From contig NZ_MPZN01000008.1 of assembly GCF_002936985.1 (NCBI RefSeq), positions 17,938 through 81,937 of the forward strand: a DNA stretch of 64,000 bases, in the 5' to 3' direction. The notes below the pieces were generated by a model. That model did not search any database. It was not told the origin of the DNA and saw nothing but the letters and a program-made list of their open reading frames with translations. Both the position numbers and the translations under genes were made by a program. This stretch comes from Microterricola pindariensis. Its GTDB lineage: Bacteria; Actinomycetota; Actinomycetes; Actinomycetales; Microbacteriaceae. Of this stretch, positions 17,058 through 25,289 are shown one piece after another (positions within the stretch are counted from its first letter, which is position 1; each line of letters opens with the position of its first letter).

Positions 17058-19319
17058 CTAGCGGTGCCCGCTGCGTCGGCGTGCCACCAGGGCGATGCCG
17101 ACCGCGGCTGCCAACAGGGCCCCGAGGGCGGCGCCACTTGCTGCGCCCGCGTCGAATCCGGTCGCGGGCAGCGCGGCGGTGGGTGCCGGTGTGTGGGTGG
17201 GAGAGGGCGTCTGAGTCGGCTCGGGAGACGACTCGGGGCTCGGCTCAGGCGTGGGCTCTGGCGTGGGCTCAGGCTGTGGCGCCGCAACCGTCAGTGTGCC
17301 GCCGACCGCCAGCTCGGCGGCTCGGATGCTGTCCCCGGCCGGGGTGAAGCGGGCACCGACGGTGTGTGATCCGGCAGAACCGGTCGGCACGGTGAGTGAC
17401 GCCCGCCCGTCGACGAGTGCGACCGGGTCGCCGGCGGGGTCGCCATCGATCAGCAGCACGACGGTCCCCGTCGCGAGCGGCGCGCCCGCGCCTGCGGCTG
17501 CGCCCAGCACGGTGGCGCGGCCAGCGGCGCCGACGGAGACAGCGACGTCAAACCGCACATCGTCGCCGATGAACGCGTTCCCGCTGCTGAGCGAGCCGGT
17601 GAGCGCCGTCGCCCACGGTGTGACGATCAGCGCATCGGCCCCGGTGAGCGCCGCAGCAGAGTCGGCGAACGGTCCACCCGCGCGGAAGTGAGCGGTGATC
17701 TCGTGCGCTCCGACGCCACCGGCCGTCACGGTGGTCTCGAAGCCCAGGCAGGTGCCCCTGGGCGTCGCGTGGGCGGTGGCCAGCGAGGAATCGACGCTGG
17801 CCACGATGTCACCGGCCAGCAGGAGGTCTAGCGTGCCGGTGAGCGGCTCCCCGGCCGTCGACGCGGCACAGACCGTTGCCTGCAGCACCACGCCCTGCCC
17901 GGGGTGCACGCGTGCCGGCGCGGGCACGAGCTCGGTCGTGGTCGGCAGTGCGGTGACGTCGACCGCTGCGGCCGGCGCCGGGGAGGGTGCGGAGGTGGCG
18001 TCACCGGAGAACGTCGCGGTCACGGTGTGGCCGCCGACGCCCAGGCCGGTCATCGTGACCGTCGCGGAGCCGCTCGCGATCGGGTGTGACCCCCAGCTCA
18101 GCCCGTCCAGGAAGAACTCGACCGATCCAGAGTCGGGGGTCTCGGCGCCGGTGACCTGTGCGGTGACGATGAGGTCAGTGCCGAACGGCACCGCGGCCGG
18201 CACGCTGAGCTCCGTCGCGGTCGCGTTCGCCTGCCAGTCCAGCGCGATCGCACCGGGCTCGACGCTGATCGGAGGCAGGAAGCCCACTGGGCGGTAGGCG
18301 AAGTCCAACTCGTCGAGCCCCATCGTGCCGGGCCATGCCACGTCGATCGTCGCGGCGAGGCCGGCCGGGGTCGTCGCGATCAACGCCGAGCCAACGGCCG
18401 TACCCGCCCGGGTGATGTCGAAGCTGCCTCCGATCGCCTGGGCGGGGGTGCCCGGCCCCAACACCAGCGTGACGGGCACGCGCTGCCCCGCGGTCGGCGA
18501 CGCCGTGTAGTCGAGCGTGACGGTGGCCGGATACGGGCCCACGTTCAGCTGCTTGATATCCGACGTCGACGAGAAGATCGGCTGCGCCGGGGCCGGGTCG
18601 AACTTCGCGCTCACCATCATGGGCAGGAAGCTTGGCTCCCCCGTGGGCAGGGTGAGTGCGGCGACACCGTTCGCATCTGTGTAGGCGGTTCCCAACGGGT
18701 TGGTTCCCGGAGGAAAGATTCGCATGCTCAGGAAGCGCACCGGAATCCCCGCAACAGCCGGCGTCACGGTCGCGGTGTACGTTGTCGGCGTGTGAGCCCA
18801 CATGGTCGTGCCGCCGGTGAGCGGTGAGACGTCCAGCGCGGTCGTGGAGAAGATGTTCGTGACCACAGTGGTATCACTCGTCTGGAACAGCGATGAAGTG
18901 CCCGCTGGCTCGAAGACAAAGATCAGCCCGAGCGTCATCGAGTCGACGAACCTCCCCGGGATCGTGAACGCCTGGGAAACGCCGTTCACGAAGGTTTCTG
19001 TCGACTGCAGGATTACCCGCCCTGTGTTGGCGGAAGATATGCGGAAGACCCCGGTCACCGTTGCGCCCGCGCCACCGTCGTTGGAGACCGCAGCCGTCAC
19101 CTCAAAGTCGGTGTAACCCGGCGTGGATGGCGGGGGCGTGAGGAACAGCCCGGTCACTGTGACGGGCGCCGCGGATGCCGCAAGCGGAGCAGCCCCCATG
19201 CCGAGAGCGGAGAGCGCGACGATGGCGAGGGTGGCCAGGCCCGCGCGCAGGCGGGAACGGGTGCGAGACGACCGGGAAATTGTGGACTCCATCCTGGCCA
19301 CGACAGGGCGGACCAGCAT
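17058..19319 (-). CDS. LPXTG-anchored surface protein with Ig-like repeats
   Basis: This is a 753-aa protein. A Sec signal peptide ends near ASA-AP at residue ~50. The mature part is beta-rich, with several Ig-like (big-3/bacterial Ig) modules recognisable by recurring GVGAHEITAHF / GVGGHTVTATFSG / AGSHTVGARFTP motifs. A Pro/Glu/Thr stalk leads to the sorting signal LPATG (about residue 717), a hydrophobic helix and the RRRSGHR tail. It is expected to be wall-anchored by a sortase and may act in adhesion. The start may be 19319 or the internal ATG at 19292; neither has a strong ribosome site. Confidence 0.88.
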   Translation of the reverse strand: MLVRPVVARMESTISRSSRTRSRLRAGLATLAIVALSALGMGAAPLAASAAPVTVTGLFLTPPPSTPGYTDFEVTAAVSNDGGAGATVTGVFRISSANTGRVILQSTETFVNGVSQAFTIPGRFVDSMTLGLIFVFEPAGTSSLFQTSDTTVVTNIFSTTALDVSPLTGGTTMWAHTPTTYTATVTPAVAGIPVRFLSMRIFPPGTNPLGTAYTDANGVAALTLPTGEPSFLPMMVSAKFDPAPAQPIFSSTSDIKQLNVGPYPATVTLDYTASPTAGQRVPVTLVLGPGTPAQAIGGSFDITRAGTAVGSALIATTPAGLAATIDVAWPGTMGLDELDFAYRPVGFLPPISVEPGAIALDWQANATATELSVPAAVPFGTDLIVTAQVTGAETPDSGSVEFFLDGLSWGSHPIASGSATVTMTGLGVGGHTVTATFSGDATSAPSPAPAAAVDVTALPTTTELVPAPARVHPGQGVVLQATVCAASTAGEPLTGTLDLLLAGDIVASVDSSLATAHATPRGTCLGFETTVTAGGVGAHEITAHFRAGGPFADSAAALTGADALIVTPWATALTGSLSSGNAFIGDDVRFDVAVSVGAAGRATVLGAAAGAGAPLATGTVVLLIDGDPAGDPVALVDGRASLTVPTGSAGSHTVGARFTPAGDSIRAAELAVGGTLTVAAPQPEPTPEPTPEPSPESSPEPTQTPSPTHTPAPTAALPATGFDAGAASGAALGALLAAAVGIALVARRRSGHR

Positions 19320-19400
19320 CGAGAGTACAAATCGGGCCGCGCGAGCACATCCGTATTAACTACTGATTTCACTCTGGATGCGCCGCGCGCCGGCATCCGG

Positions 19401-19431
19401 AAAACAAAAAATCCCCGGCGAACCGGGGATT
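19401..19431 (-). terminator. Intrinsic terminator, probably the ancestral tRNA-Ala terminator
   Basis: A hairpin AATCCCCGG-TTCG-CCGGGGATT (minus strand) is followed by a TTTTTGTTTT tract. It lies just beyond the displaced tRNA-Ala 3' fragment. Before the island inserted, it would have directly followed tRNA-Ala. Confidence 0.8.
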
Positions 19432-19433
19432 GT

Positions 19434-19483
19434 CTGTGGAGCCTGGGAGAATCGAACTCCCGACATCCTGCTTGCAAAGCAGG
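19434..19483. repeat. attL: 50-bp copy of the tRNA-Ala 3' half
   Basis: These bases are identical to 44992-45041 over 50 bp. They contain the T-arm, variable region and anticodon stem-loop of tRNA-Ala(TGC), but the 5' half is missing. Sequence identity stops exactly at 19484. This is the left boundary of the integrated element. Confidence 0.93.
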
Positions 19484-19588
19484 GGGTTAATGCGGAAAGA
19501 CACGGAATCCTGATGCCCTCGGGCGCTATTCGGGCACGCCAAGATCTGGGCGTGCCTCCTGAAGACCTAATCCAGGCGATGACGAGGT

Positions 19589-20200
19589 TCAGAGCTGCCG
19601 CAGATCGATCCCCGCCGCGCGCATGGGCGAGGCAAACAACTCGAACTGCGCCGCCGGTAGAAGATCCTGAACAACTAGCACGCGTCCAGCGCGCTCGGCG
19701 GCGTATGCTCCGGGCCTAAGCCATTCAGTCGTCATCTGGTCAACGGCACCTGGTTCCTTCGCGCAAGCTTTCGCAACCAACAAAATCCTGTTGAAGGCGT
19801 GAACGTAGGCAGCGGCCCCGACATCGACACCATCTCGCTCATCAAGCGCTGCCTCAACAGGTGCCGCTGCCTCGGCTTCGGCGATTGACCAAGCGTGCTC
19901 GAAATGCCCCGCTTCATCTCCAAGAATGCGGTCGCGTGCGGCATCGGCTCTCTGTTTTGCGTGCGCACGATCCGCGTCCGACAAGAAATCCATCGTCCCA
20001 TATCGGTGTCGCTCCGTCGCAAATACGATATTCCACATGTGATCTGCTCGGCTTTGCCTTAGTGCGTCAGTTACTCGTGCCCGGATCAGGTCGTTGGCCG
20101 CCGTAGCTGCCGCCGCGAGTTCAGGCACCGTGAGTGTCTGAAGTCTCAGGAGAAACGCGTCGATGGCTCTCTGGTTCGGTCCGTGGTTTGTGGAGTCCAT
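19589..20200 (-). CDS. Hypothetical protein, island left end
   Basis: This is a 203-aa soluble, mostly alpha-helical protein rich in Ala, Glu and Asp (MDSTNHGPNQRAIDAFLL...). There are no membrane segments, Cys clusters or recognised motifs. It is the gene nearest attL and reads away from the integrase. The function is unknown. Confidence 0.6.
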   Translation of the reverse strand: MDSTNHGPNQRAIDAFLLRLQTLTVPELAAAATAANDLIRARVTDALRQSRADHMWNIVFATERHRYGTMDFLSDADRAHAKQRADAARDRILGDEAGHFEHAWSIAEAEAAAPVEAALDERDGVDVGAAAYVHAFNRILLVAKACAKEPGAVDQMTTEWLRPGAYAAERAGRVLVVQDLLPAAQFELFASPMRAAGIDLRQL

Positions 20201-20434
20201 TGCAGCCTTTCGTCACATCTTCCCTGAACGTCGGCGCGAAGTGGCTACCCGTGGGAATTCCAGCGGTGACGGAACTCGACGCCAGTGCGATTGGTTCGCA
20301 GTTTACAGATAGCGGACCATCGCTTAGCGCTTAGCCCTCGGGGGCGGCTCCACCTTGGGCCGCCCTATAAGCAGACACACACTGGGAGCCACCCAAGCAG
20401 GGCTCTCAGGCATCGTGCGAGTGCACTGCACACA

Positions 20435-21247
20435 TCACCTAGAACCTCGCTGTTCAAGCATTCGAACCCCGTCCTCCAAGTAGTTGACTGCGGCCTCGAA
20501 GTGGGCAGTCAACGCCACGATGTCTGCGGCAATCACAGCTTGGAAGCCAACGTGATCCGCGCGCCGGATCCGCGCGTCGCTCACGTTCCAGACCGCATGC
20601 CGTCGGCCGTGCGCGAGACCGCTGGCGCGTTGCCAAAAGACCACGAGGGCCTCCTGGTGGTCGGCGTGCCGCGTCACGTACGCCTCTGCCTCCTCAAGTC
20701 GCTCTGTGATCGACGGTGGCATCAGTCTCGCGCCGGTGTTAGACGGGCGCATGTCGCGCTCGATTTCTAGCTTGCGCAGTACCGAATCCGTCGGGGCTAG
20801 CCCTGCGTACTTTCCACCGGCCTTGGTCGCCTCCAGCCGGCGCTGATCACCGAGCGACTCGCGGGAGAGCTGGAGGGCGCGCAGCACGCGCTGGTCGCTG
20901 CTCGCTGGACCGATCAGCCACAGCGCGACGCCGGCGCACTCGATCACGTTGCGGAGCAACGTGTATCCCGCGAACGCGGGCAAGATTACTGCCTTCACGG
21001 CTACAGCGGCGAGAGTGTTCACATTGTCGGCCGCAACCGAGAGTAGAGCACGTGCTTGGTGGCTAACCGCATCTGTTCGCGAGTCTTGGTCGTCACTCTC
21101 GAGCGCGCTATCAACCTGAACATTGAAACCGTTGATCCTGTCGATCAGCGGCTCGACTTGAGCAACCAGCGCTAAGAAATACTCAGCGGCAATCTCTTTG
21201 GCGCGACTGCCCGTGAACTCTGCTTCGGAAATGAGGGGTGGCATCAT
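20435..21247 (-). CDS. Hypothetical helical protein downstream of the integrase
   Basis: The protein is 270 aa if it starts at the ATG pair near 21247 (MMPPLISEAEFTGSRAKEIAAEYF); longer in-frame starts would overlap the integrase stop. It is all-helical. A moderately hydrophobic stretch (VKAVILPAFAGYTLLRNVIECAGVALW) and a late motif WQRASGLAHGRRHAVW are the only distinctive features. The R/H pattern is reminiscent of, but does not establish, HEPN-type effectors. I do not recognise the family. Confidence 0.6.
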   Translation of the reverse strand: MMPPLISEAEFTGSRAKEIAAEYFLALVAQVEPLIDRINGFNVQVDSALESDDQDSRTDAVSHQARALLSVAADNVNTLAAVAVKAVILPAFAGYTLLRNVIECAGVALWLIGPASSDQRVLRALQLSRESLGDQRRLEATKAGGKYAGLAPTDSVLRKLEIERDMRPSNTGARLMPPSITERLEEAEAYVTRHADHQEALVVFWQRASGLAHGRRHAVWNVSDARIRRADHVGFQAVIAADIVALTAHFEAAVNYLEDGVRMLEQRGSR

Positions 21248-21326
21248 GCAACCGTATCTTTGGAGCCCCCTTCGCCCAATCCACGCCAGTATCAAACACC
21301 GGGACGGGCTTGCCAATTGCTCTAGA

Positions 21327-22427
21327 TCATGCAGCCTTTGGCACCGCGAACGCGTCAACTAGCGCCATCAACGGCTCGAGACCGGCAGGTGCGAGGTGTC
21401 CATAGCGGTCGAGCGTGATTGACGGACGGGCATGCCCCAGAGCACGTGAGACGCTCAGGAGATTGCCGCCGGCTTCCGACAGCGCGATGGCTGCGAACGT
21501 GTGCCGGAGCCCGTGGGCACTAAGTCGCCGAATGGGATCGATCCGAATCGCGTTGGCGCCACCGACGGCACGGGTGAGCGCCGCGTTGGCGTACCCCTTG
21601 GAGACGGCGTTGCCAGGACGACGGGGGCTCACGAACAGCCAGTCCGCCTTTGGCCTTGATCCAGCGAGCTCGACGAGGGATGGAAGGACGCTGGCTGGAA
21701 CTGGAAGCGTGCGGATACCGGCGCGCGTCTTGGAGTCACGCACGGTGAGCTGGTTGCCGACTAGGTCGCCGACACGCAGGGTCCGCATCTCATTCTCGCG
21801 GAGACCCAGGAAACCCAGGACCCGGAACATCGTCGCATCGAAGTCGCTCGAGGCAGCATCTACGACCGCGCGCAACTCCTGTGAGGACCAGTACGGTCTC
21901 TCGGTATGCCGGAGCGAGACGACAAGGCCCTCGGTGACATCGACGCCGACCAGGTTGTCGCGGACACCACGCTTAATCGCTGCACGCAGCAACTCAAGCT
22001 GCTTCTTGCGGCTCGACGCGGCTGGCTCCGCGCGCTGGGACCAGATCTCGATCTCGGTTGCGTCGATAGTCGACAACACTCGATCACCGAACGTGTCGCG
22101 AACCACCGATGCGTGATACTCGTCTGCCTCGATGGTCTTGGGTGCTCGGTCGGCCTTGGCAGCCAAGTGACGGTCGAGCAACGTGCCGACAGTGACAGAG
22201 CTACTGCGGGTGCCCTGCTGATGAGGGCTTTGGATCTGCGCGGCCTCGTCAAGCAGCGCCTGAGGCTTCTGATTGTCTGAGTAGGACTGCTTGTGCTGTG
22301 CGAGCCGGCCCGTCGTCGGATTGATGTCCGGACCACGCCAGCGCCGTTGCCAGCGAACAGCGTTCTTCTGGCGCCGGCGGGCGATCTCAGCTTTGGGTAG
22401 GCCATCCCAAAGGTCGTGGACGCTCAC
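21327..22427 (-). CDS. int: Tyrosine-recombinase integrase of the element
   Basis: This is a 366-aa protein. An N-terminal arm-binding region and a SAM-like core-binding domain (about 75-175) precede the catalytic domain. Catalytic residues are visible: Arg210 in FLGLRENEM, His305-x-x-Arg308 in SAHGLRHTF, His332 in LGHARPSIT and Tyr342 in LDRYGHL. It should recombine attP with the 3' half of tRNA-Ala. The start is GTG at 22427, overlapping the stop of the upstream HTH gene, so the two are translationally coupled. It lies about 1.8 kb inside attL. Confidence 0.94.
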   Translation of the reverse strand: MSVHDLWDGLPKAEIARRRQKNAVRWQRRWRGPDINPTTGRLAQHKQSYSDNQKPQALLDEAAQIQSPHQQGTRSSSVTVGTLLDRHLAAKADRAPKTIEADEYHASVVRDTFGDRVLSTIDATEIEIWSQRAEPAASSRKKQLELLRAAIKRGVRDNLVGVDVTEGLVVSLRHTERPYWSSQELRAVVDAASSDFDATMFRVLGFLGLRENEMRTLRVGDLVGNQLTVRDSKTRAGIRTLPVPASVLPSLVELAGSRPKADWLFVSPRRPGNAVSKGYANAALTRAVGGANAIRIDPIRRLSAHGLRHTFAAIALSEAGGNLLSVSRALGHARPSITLDRYGHLAPAGLEPLMALVDAFAVPKAA

Positions 22428-22873
22428 TCGTCGGACATCTTCCGGCGTCGAATCTCGGCCATCATTTCATCGGAACTAAACGCGCTGAGCACCTTGACCG
22501 CGAGTGCGGCGCGAGCAGCGGCTGCGGCCACGGCCTCCTGCTCAGAGGGCACACCGACTCGCGGGCCCGCGAGCTTCGCTTCCTCAAGCATGTCCGCGGC
22601 ACGGTCACGGCCGATCATGCGCAGTACTTGAGGATCCATCCCGAGTGGCGACCCGAGCTTCACGAGTGTGATGTCAGTGGGAACCGCGATTCTGGGGCCG
22701 TCAGAGCGATAGCGAATTCCATTCAACGCAATGTGGATTGTGGCAACGCTGAGTCCCGTCGCAGCGGAAAGGTCGGCGACAGTGAGGCCGGATTTGCGGT
22801 GCATCGCCTTGAGCAGAGTTGACTCGGCGGGAGGTACAAGCTGTTCAGATTCTGAGGTTGGTGGAATAGTCAT
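22424..22873 (-). CDS. HTH-domain protein coupled to the integrase
   Basis: This is a 149-aa protein. A helix-turn-helix of XRE/LacI type is visible around residues 27-52 (LTVADLSAATGLSVATIHIALNG). The C-terminal part is Ala-rich and helical. It overlaps the integrase start by 4 bases and is divergent from a small HTH gene. A role as element regulator or directionality factor is plausible from position, but unproven. Confidence 0.75.
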   Translation of the reverse strand: MTIPPTSESEQLVPPAESTLLKAMHRKSGLTVADLSAATGLSVATIHIALNGIRYRSDGPRIAVPTDITLVKLGSPLGMDPQVLRMIGRDRAADMLEEAKLAGPRVGVPSEQEAVAAAAARAALAVKVLSAFSSDEMMAEIRRRKMSDE

Positions 22874-22932
22874 ACAAGAAAGATTGCCACAAATTCACCA
22901 CATATGCATACGCCTGTCGTGTCGCATGAGTA

Positions 22933-22946
22933 ATGTTGTACAACAT
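22933..22946. promoter_or_regulatory. 14-bp perfect palindrome in the divergent regulatory region
   Basis: ATGTTGTACAACAT reads the same on both strands and overlaps the first start codon of the plus-strand HTH gene. Its position between divergent HTH genes suggests a repressor operator. Confidence 0.5.
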
Positions 22947-23196
22947 GACACACTTACCGATTACTACACTTCTTGCACTCCTGACTCGTGAGGGCGCACT
23001 ACTGACGGTCAAGGAGACCTCTCACTCACTCGGGGTCACCGAGTGGTGGACCAGGCAGCTCATCGCGCGGGGTGACCTCCGGGCCATCAACGTGGGAGGT
23101 ACCGCCAACACCGCTCGGTGGCGGGTGGACCCAGAGGATCTGCGAGCGTTCCTCGCGAATCGCGAGAGCCGGTCACGCGATCTGATGGCGTCATGA
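22933..23196 (+). CDS. Small excisionase-type HTH protein
   Basis: This protein is 87 aa from ATG 22933, or 83 aa from ATG 22945 (MTHLPITTLLALL). It contains a MerR/excisionase-like winged HTH: LLTVKETSHSLGVTEWWTRQLIARGDLRA, then RWRVDPEDLRAFL. Such proteins commonly bend DNA as Xis or regulate integrase genes. It is divergent from the integrase operon. Neither start has a clear ribosome site. Confidence 0.75.
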   Translation: MLYNMTHLPITTLLALLTREGALLTVKETSHSLGVTEWWTRQLIARGDLRAINVGGTANTARWRVDPEDLRAFLANRESRSRDLMAS

Positions 23197-23316
23197 ATGC
23201 GAAAGCACTGGGTGACTGTGGCCGGCGCGACAGTCGCCCTTGCTTTGAGGGAAGATGCGTCGGGGCATGAGCTACATCGAAGAGCTGGCGCCTTCTAATC
23301 CTTAGGGAGCTTCTAG

Positions 23317-24177
23317 CTAGGCAGCGTCGAGGTCGGTCGGCCCTGGCCGTTCGGCGTCATTGACGCACTCCTCCACCACTACCAGAGGGACTACCTCACC
23401 GCTGGCATCCGCCTCGTCCCGTCGATGACCGGGCTTAGTGAGTTCCAAGCTGGCGAGGTGCTTTTGGAGCTTCTTCGACATAGGGAGGAACGTACCCAGG
23501 GTGAGTCCACCAGAAAGCACGGCTCCGAGAACGGGAATGGCCTTCGCGATTCCGCTGGCGAAGAGCTTCTTGGTCATTGCCACGCCGAGGAATGATGCAA
23601 CTTTCTTGACGATCGGGTAGATCAGCCCCTTGGTGAGCGCTTGCTGCGGGAGCTTTTTGACCACCTGAGCCGCGATAATGGCCGACACTTTGGTCACACC
23701 GCTCTGCGCGAACTGCACTCCGACCATTACTCCCACGAATAGCGTGAGGATGCTCTCGGTGGCCTCGTCCATTTCGTCATCACCGTCATCGGCGAAGAGG
23801 TCCGGCCAGCTATAGATATAGGCGAGCTTCTGAGCGACGCGGAGCATGTGACCTATGTACTGCGCCATATCAGCAGGCACTGTGCCAATCATTGCGAGAC
23901 CGCCTGGGATTCCCGCGAGGGTGGAGATCCCTGTCGCTTTGCTCGTCTCGTAGGCGACGGAGGTGTTCGCCGCTTCTGCAATGATCTTGAGCGGTATGCC
24001 AGCCGCTGCCGGGCTCTCCGAGATAGCTCGTTCGATCTGTTCCTCGGTGCAGTGTCGCTTGAGAGCCACCCGGAGATAGGCCGCACGATTGATGCGGACG
24101 CCGGGCAACTTCGCCGCCACATCCAACACCTGGGAAAACTTCGATCCACTGTGCTCGATCTCTTGGGTACTGGCCAT
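23317..24177 (-). CDS. EcsC-like membrane-associated protein
   Basis: The protein is 286 aa from ATG 24177 (MASTQEIEHSGSKFSQVLD). It has several glycine-rich hydrophobic segments (STLAGIPGGLAMIGTVPADMAQYIGHMLRVAQKLAYIY, shown here in part, and AIPVLGAVLSGGLTLGTFLPM), an acidic insertion and a charged tail. The GIPGG...PADMAQY pattern resembles EcsC-family proteins, whose biochemical role is not established. It stands alone on the minus strand upstream of the repeat cluster. Confidence 0.65.
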   Translation of the reverse strand: MASTQEIEHSGSKFSQVLDVAAKLPGVRINRAAYLRVALKRHCTEEQIERAISESPAAAGIPLKIIAEAANTSVAYETSKATGISTLAGIPGGLAMIGTVPADMAQYIGHMLRVAQKLAYIYSWPDLFADDGDDEMDEATESILTLFVGVMVGVQFAQSGVTKVSAIIAAQVVKKLPQQALTKGLIYPIVKKVASFLGVAMTKKLFASGIAKAIPVLGAVLSGGLTLGTFLPMSKKLQKHLASLELTKPGHRRDEADASGEVVPLVVVEECVNDAERPGPTDLDAA

Positions 24178-24843
24178 GGGTAGATCGTATCGGCCGCGTC
24201 CGGCGCTGATCCGCCTCCACGAAGCGCGCGCTGCGCGCAAGCTAGTTCAGATAGCCAGCCTTCGGCCGGCGGGTCGTTCGTCGGAGCGATGTTGCCAGCG
24301 CGGCAGCCATCCCGGAACTCGTTGCGGAACTCCGCGGAACTCGGCGCTGAACAGGTTCCGCAAGAGTTCCGCAACCGAGTTCCGCAGCCGTTTTGCCCGC
24401 TGGTGGCGCGGATCGAGTCAAGAAGCTGCGGAGCTGCGGACGGAATCCCACCACTTCTCTTTTGTTACCCCTAAAGAAATAGAGAGTTCTAAGCAGATGA
24501 AGAGAAGTAGCGAGATAAGTTCCGCAGTTCCGCATCCGGGATGCCACATTCAGCTGCATCCGCCCTGAGCTTTGCCCTTTCCGAGCGCAGCGAGGACCAC
24601 GCTTGCGAGCTCGCCTGCTCATCATCGTCAATGCTCGGGGGCGCGTCCAAGGCCGTTGCTTCGCAAAGCTGACAGATTGCCCTGTGTAGTAAACGTCAAG
24701 TTGTATTAATCGCACACAATCGATACCATCGGACTACAAGCGGTTGCAATCACGCCACAGTCCCACTCCTTGAATCTCATATGGTGGCAGCAACCTCCGA
24801 TTCCGGACTGCAGGACAGAAGGAACTCCACTTGAGAGGTCCCC
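24178..24843. other. Non-coding region with iteron-like repeats
   Basis: No convincing gene is present in these ~665 bases. The stretch holds the repeat cluster described separately, an AT-richer segment at about 24465-24520, and the upstream region of the next HTH gene. Confidence 0.6.
24313..24534. repeat. Iteron-like cluster of GTTCCGCA / inverted CGGAACTC units
   Basis: Three CGGAACTC units start at 24313, 24323 and 24333, exactly 10 bp apart. Three GTTCCGCA units follow in the other orientation at 24355, 24366 and 24379. Two more, abutting, lie at 24519 and 24527. The last two groups flank a ~130-bp segment that includes an AT-rich part. The cluster is upstream of an HTH gene and the P-loop replication-type gene. 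This arrangement is typical of initiator or repressor binding arrays. Confidence 0.7.
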
Positions 24844-25203
24844 ATGTGCACTGCAACTACGACTCTGCCCCAGACCCTTCGCCTGTCGAACGCTGATGAC
24901 CCGTTGCTTTCGTTGCGTGCGGCATCTGAACGCGGTTGGCCACACCCGCACACGTTACGGAGGTACGTTCACGATGGGCGCCTCCCGGCAGTGAAAGTTG
25001 GCAAGCAGTTCATGGTGCGTGAGTCTGACCTCGATCGTCTGGCAGCACCAGTGCTCGCGATGAGTGACCTCGTTGAAGCGCATCCGTCTGAACCCAACAC
25101 CCTCGACGACCTCGCAGTGATGGCCGCACAGATGGTCACGACTTGGCCACGCCTGAGCGTGGAGCGAAAAGCGGAGCTCAGTCGGCTACTCGCCGCTTCC
25201 TGA
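24844..25203 (+). CDS. HTH DNA-binding protein upstream of the replication-type gene
   Basis: This is a 119-aa protein with a MerR/excisionase-type HTH (RAASERGWPHPHTLRRYVHDGRLPAVKVGKQFMV...LDRLAAP) in its first 70 residues, then a helical tail. A GAGAGG ribosome site precedes ATG 24844. It is the first gene after the repeat cluster and lies 86 bases upstream of the P-loop protein gene. It may bind the repeats as regulator or initiator accessory; this is inferred from position. Confidence 0.75.
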   Translation: MCTATTTLPQTLRLSNADDPLLSLRAASERGWPHPHTLRRYVHDGRLPAVKVGKQFMVRESDLDRLAAPVLAMSDLVEAHPSEPNTLDDLAVMAAQMVTTWPRLSVERKAELSRLLAAS

Positions 25204-25289
25204 CGTTCGATACCCCATATAAAACGTTAGGGCCGCCGAGCTGTAACTCGACGACCCTGACACGGCAGATCTGCAAAGGAGATCTCCTG

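Noticed and set aside
19378..19719. Short plus-strand frame crossing attL
   Set aside because: It translates the tRNA fragment and terminator; no ribosome site.
24242..24715. 157-codon minus-strand frame through the iteron-like cluster
   Set aside because: Composition is dominated by the repeats, there is no ribosome site, and it contradicts the likely regulatory use of the region.
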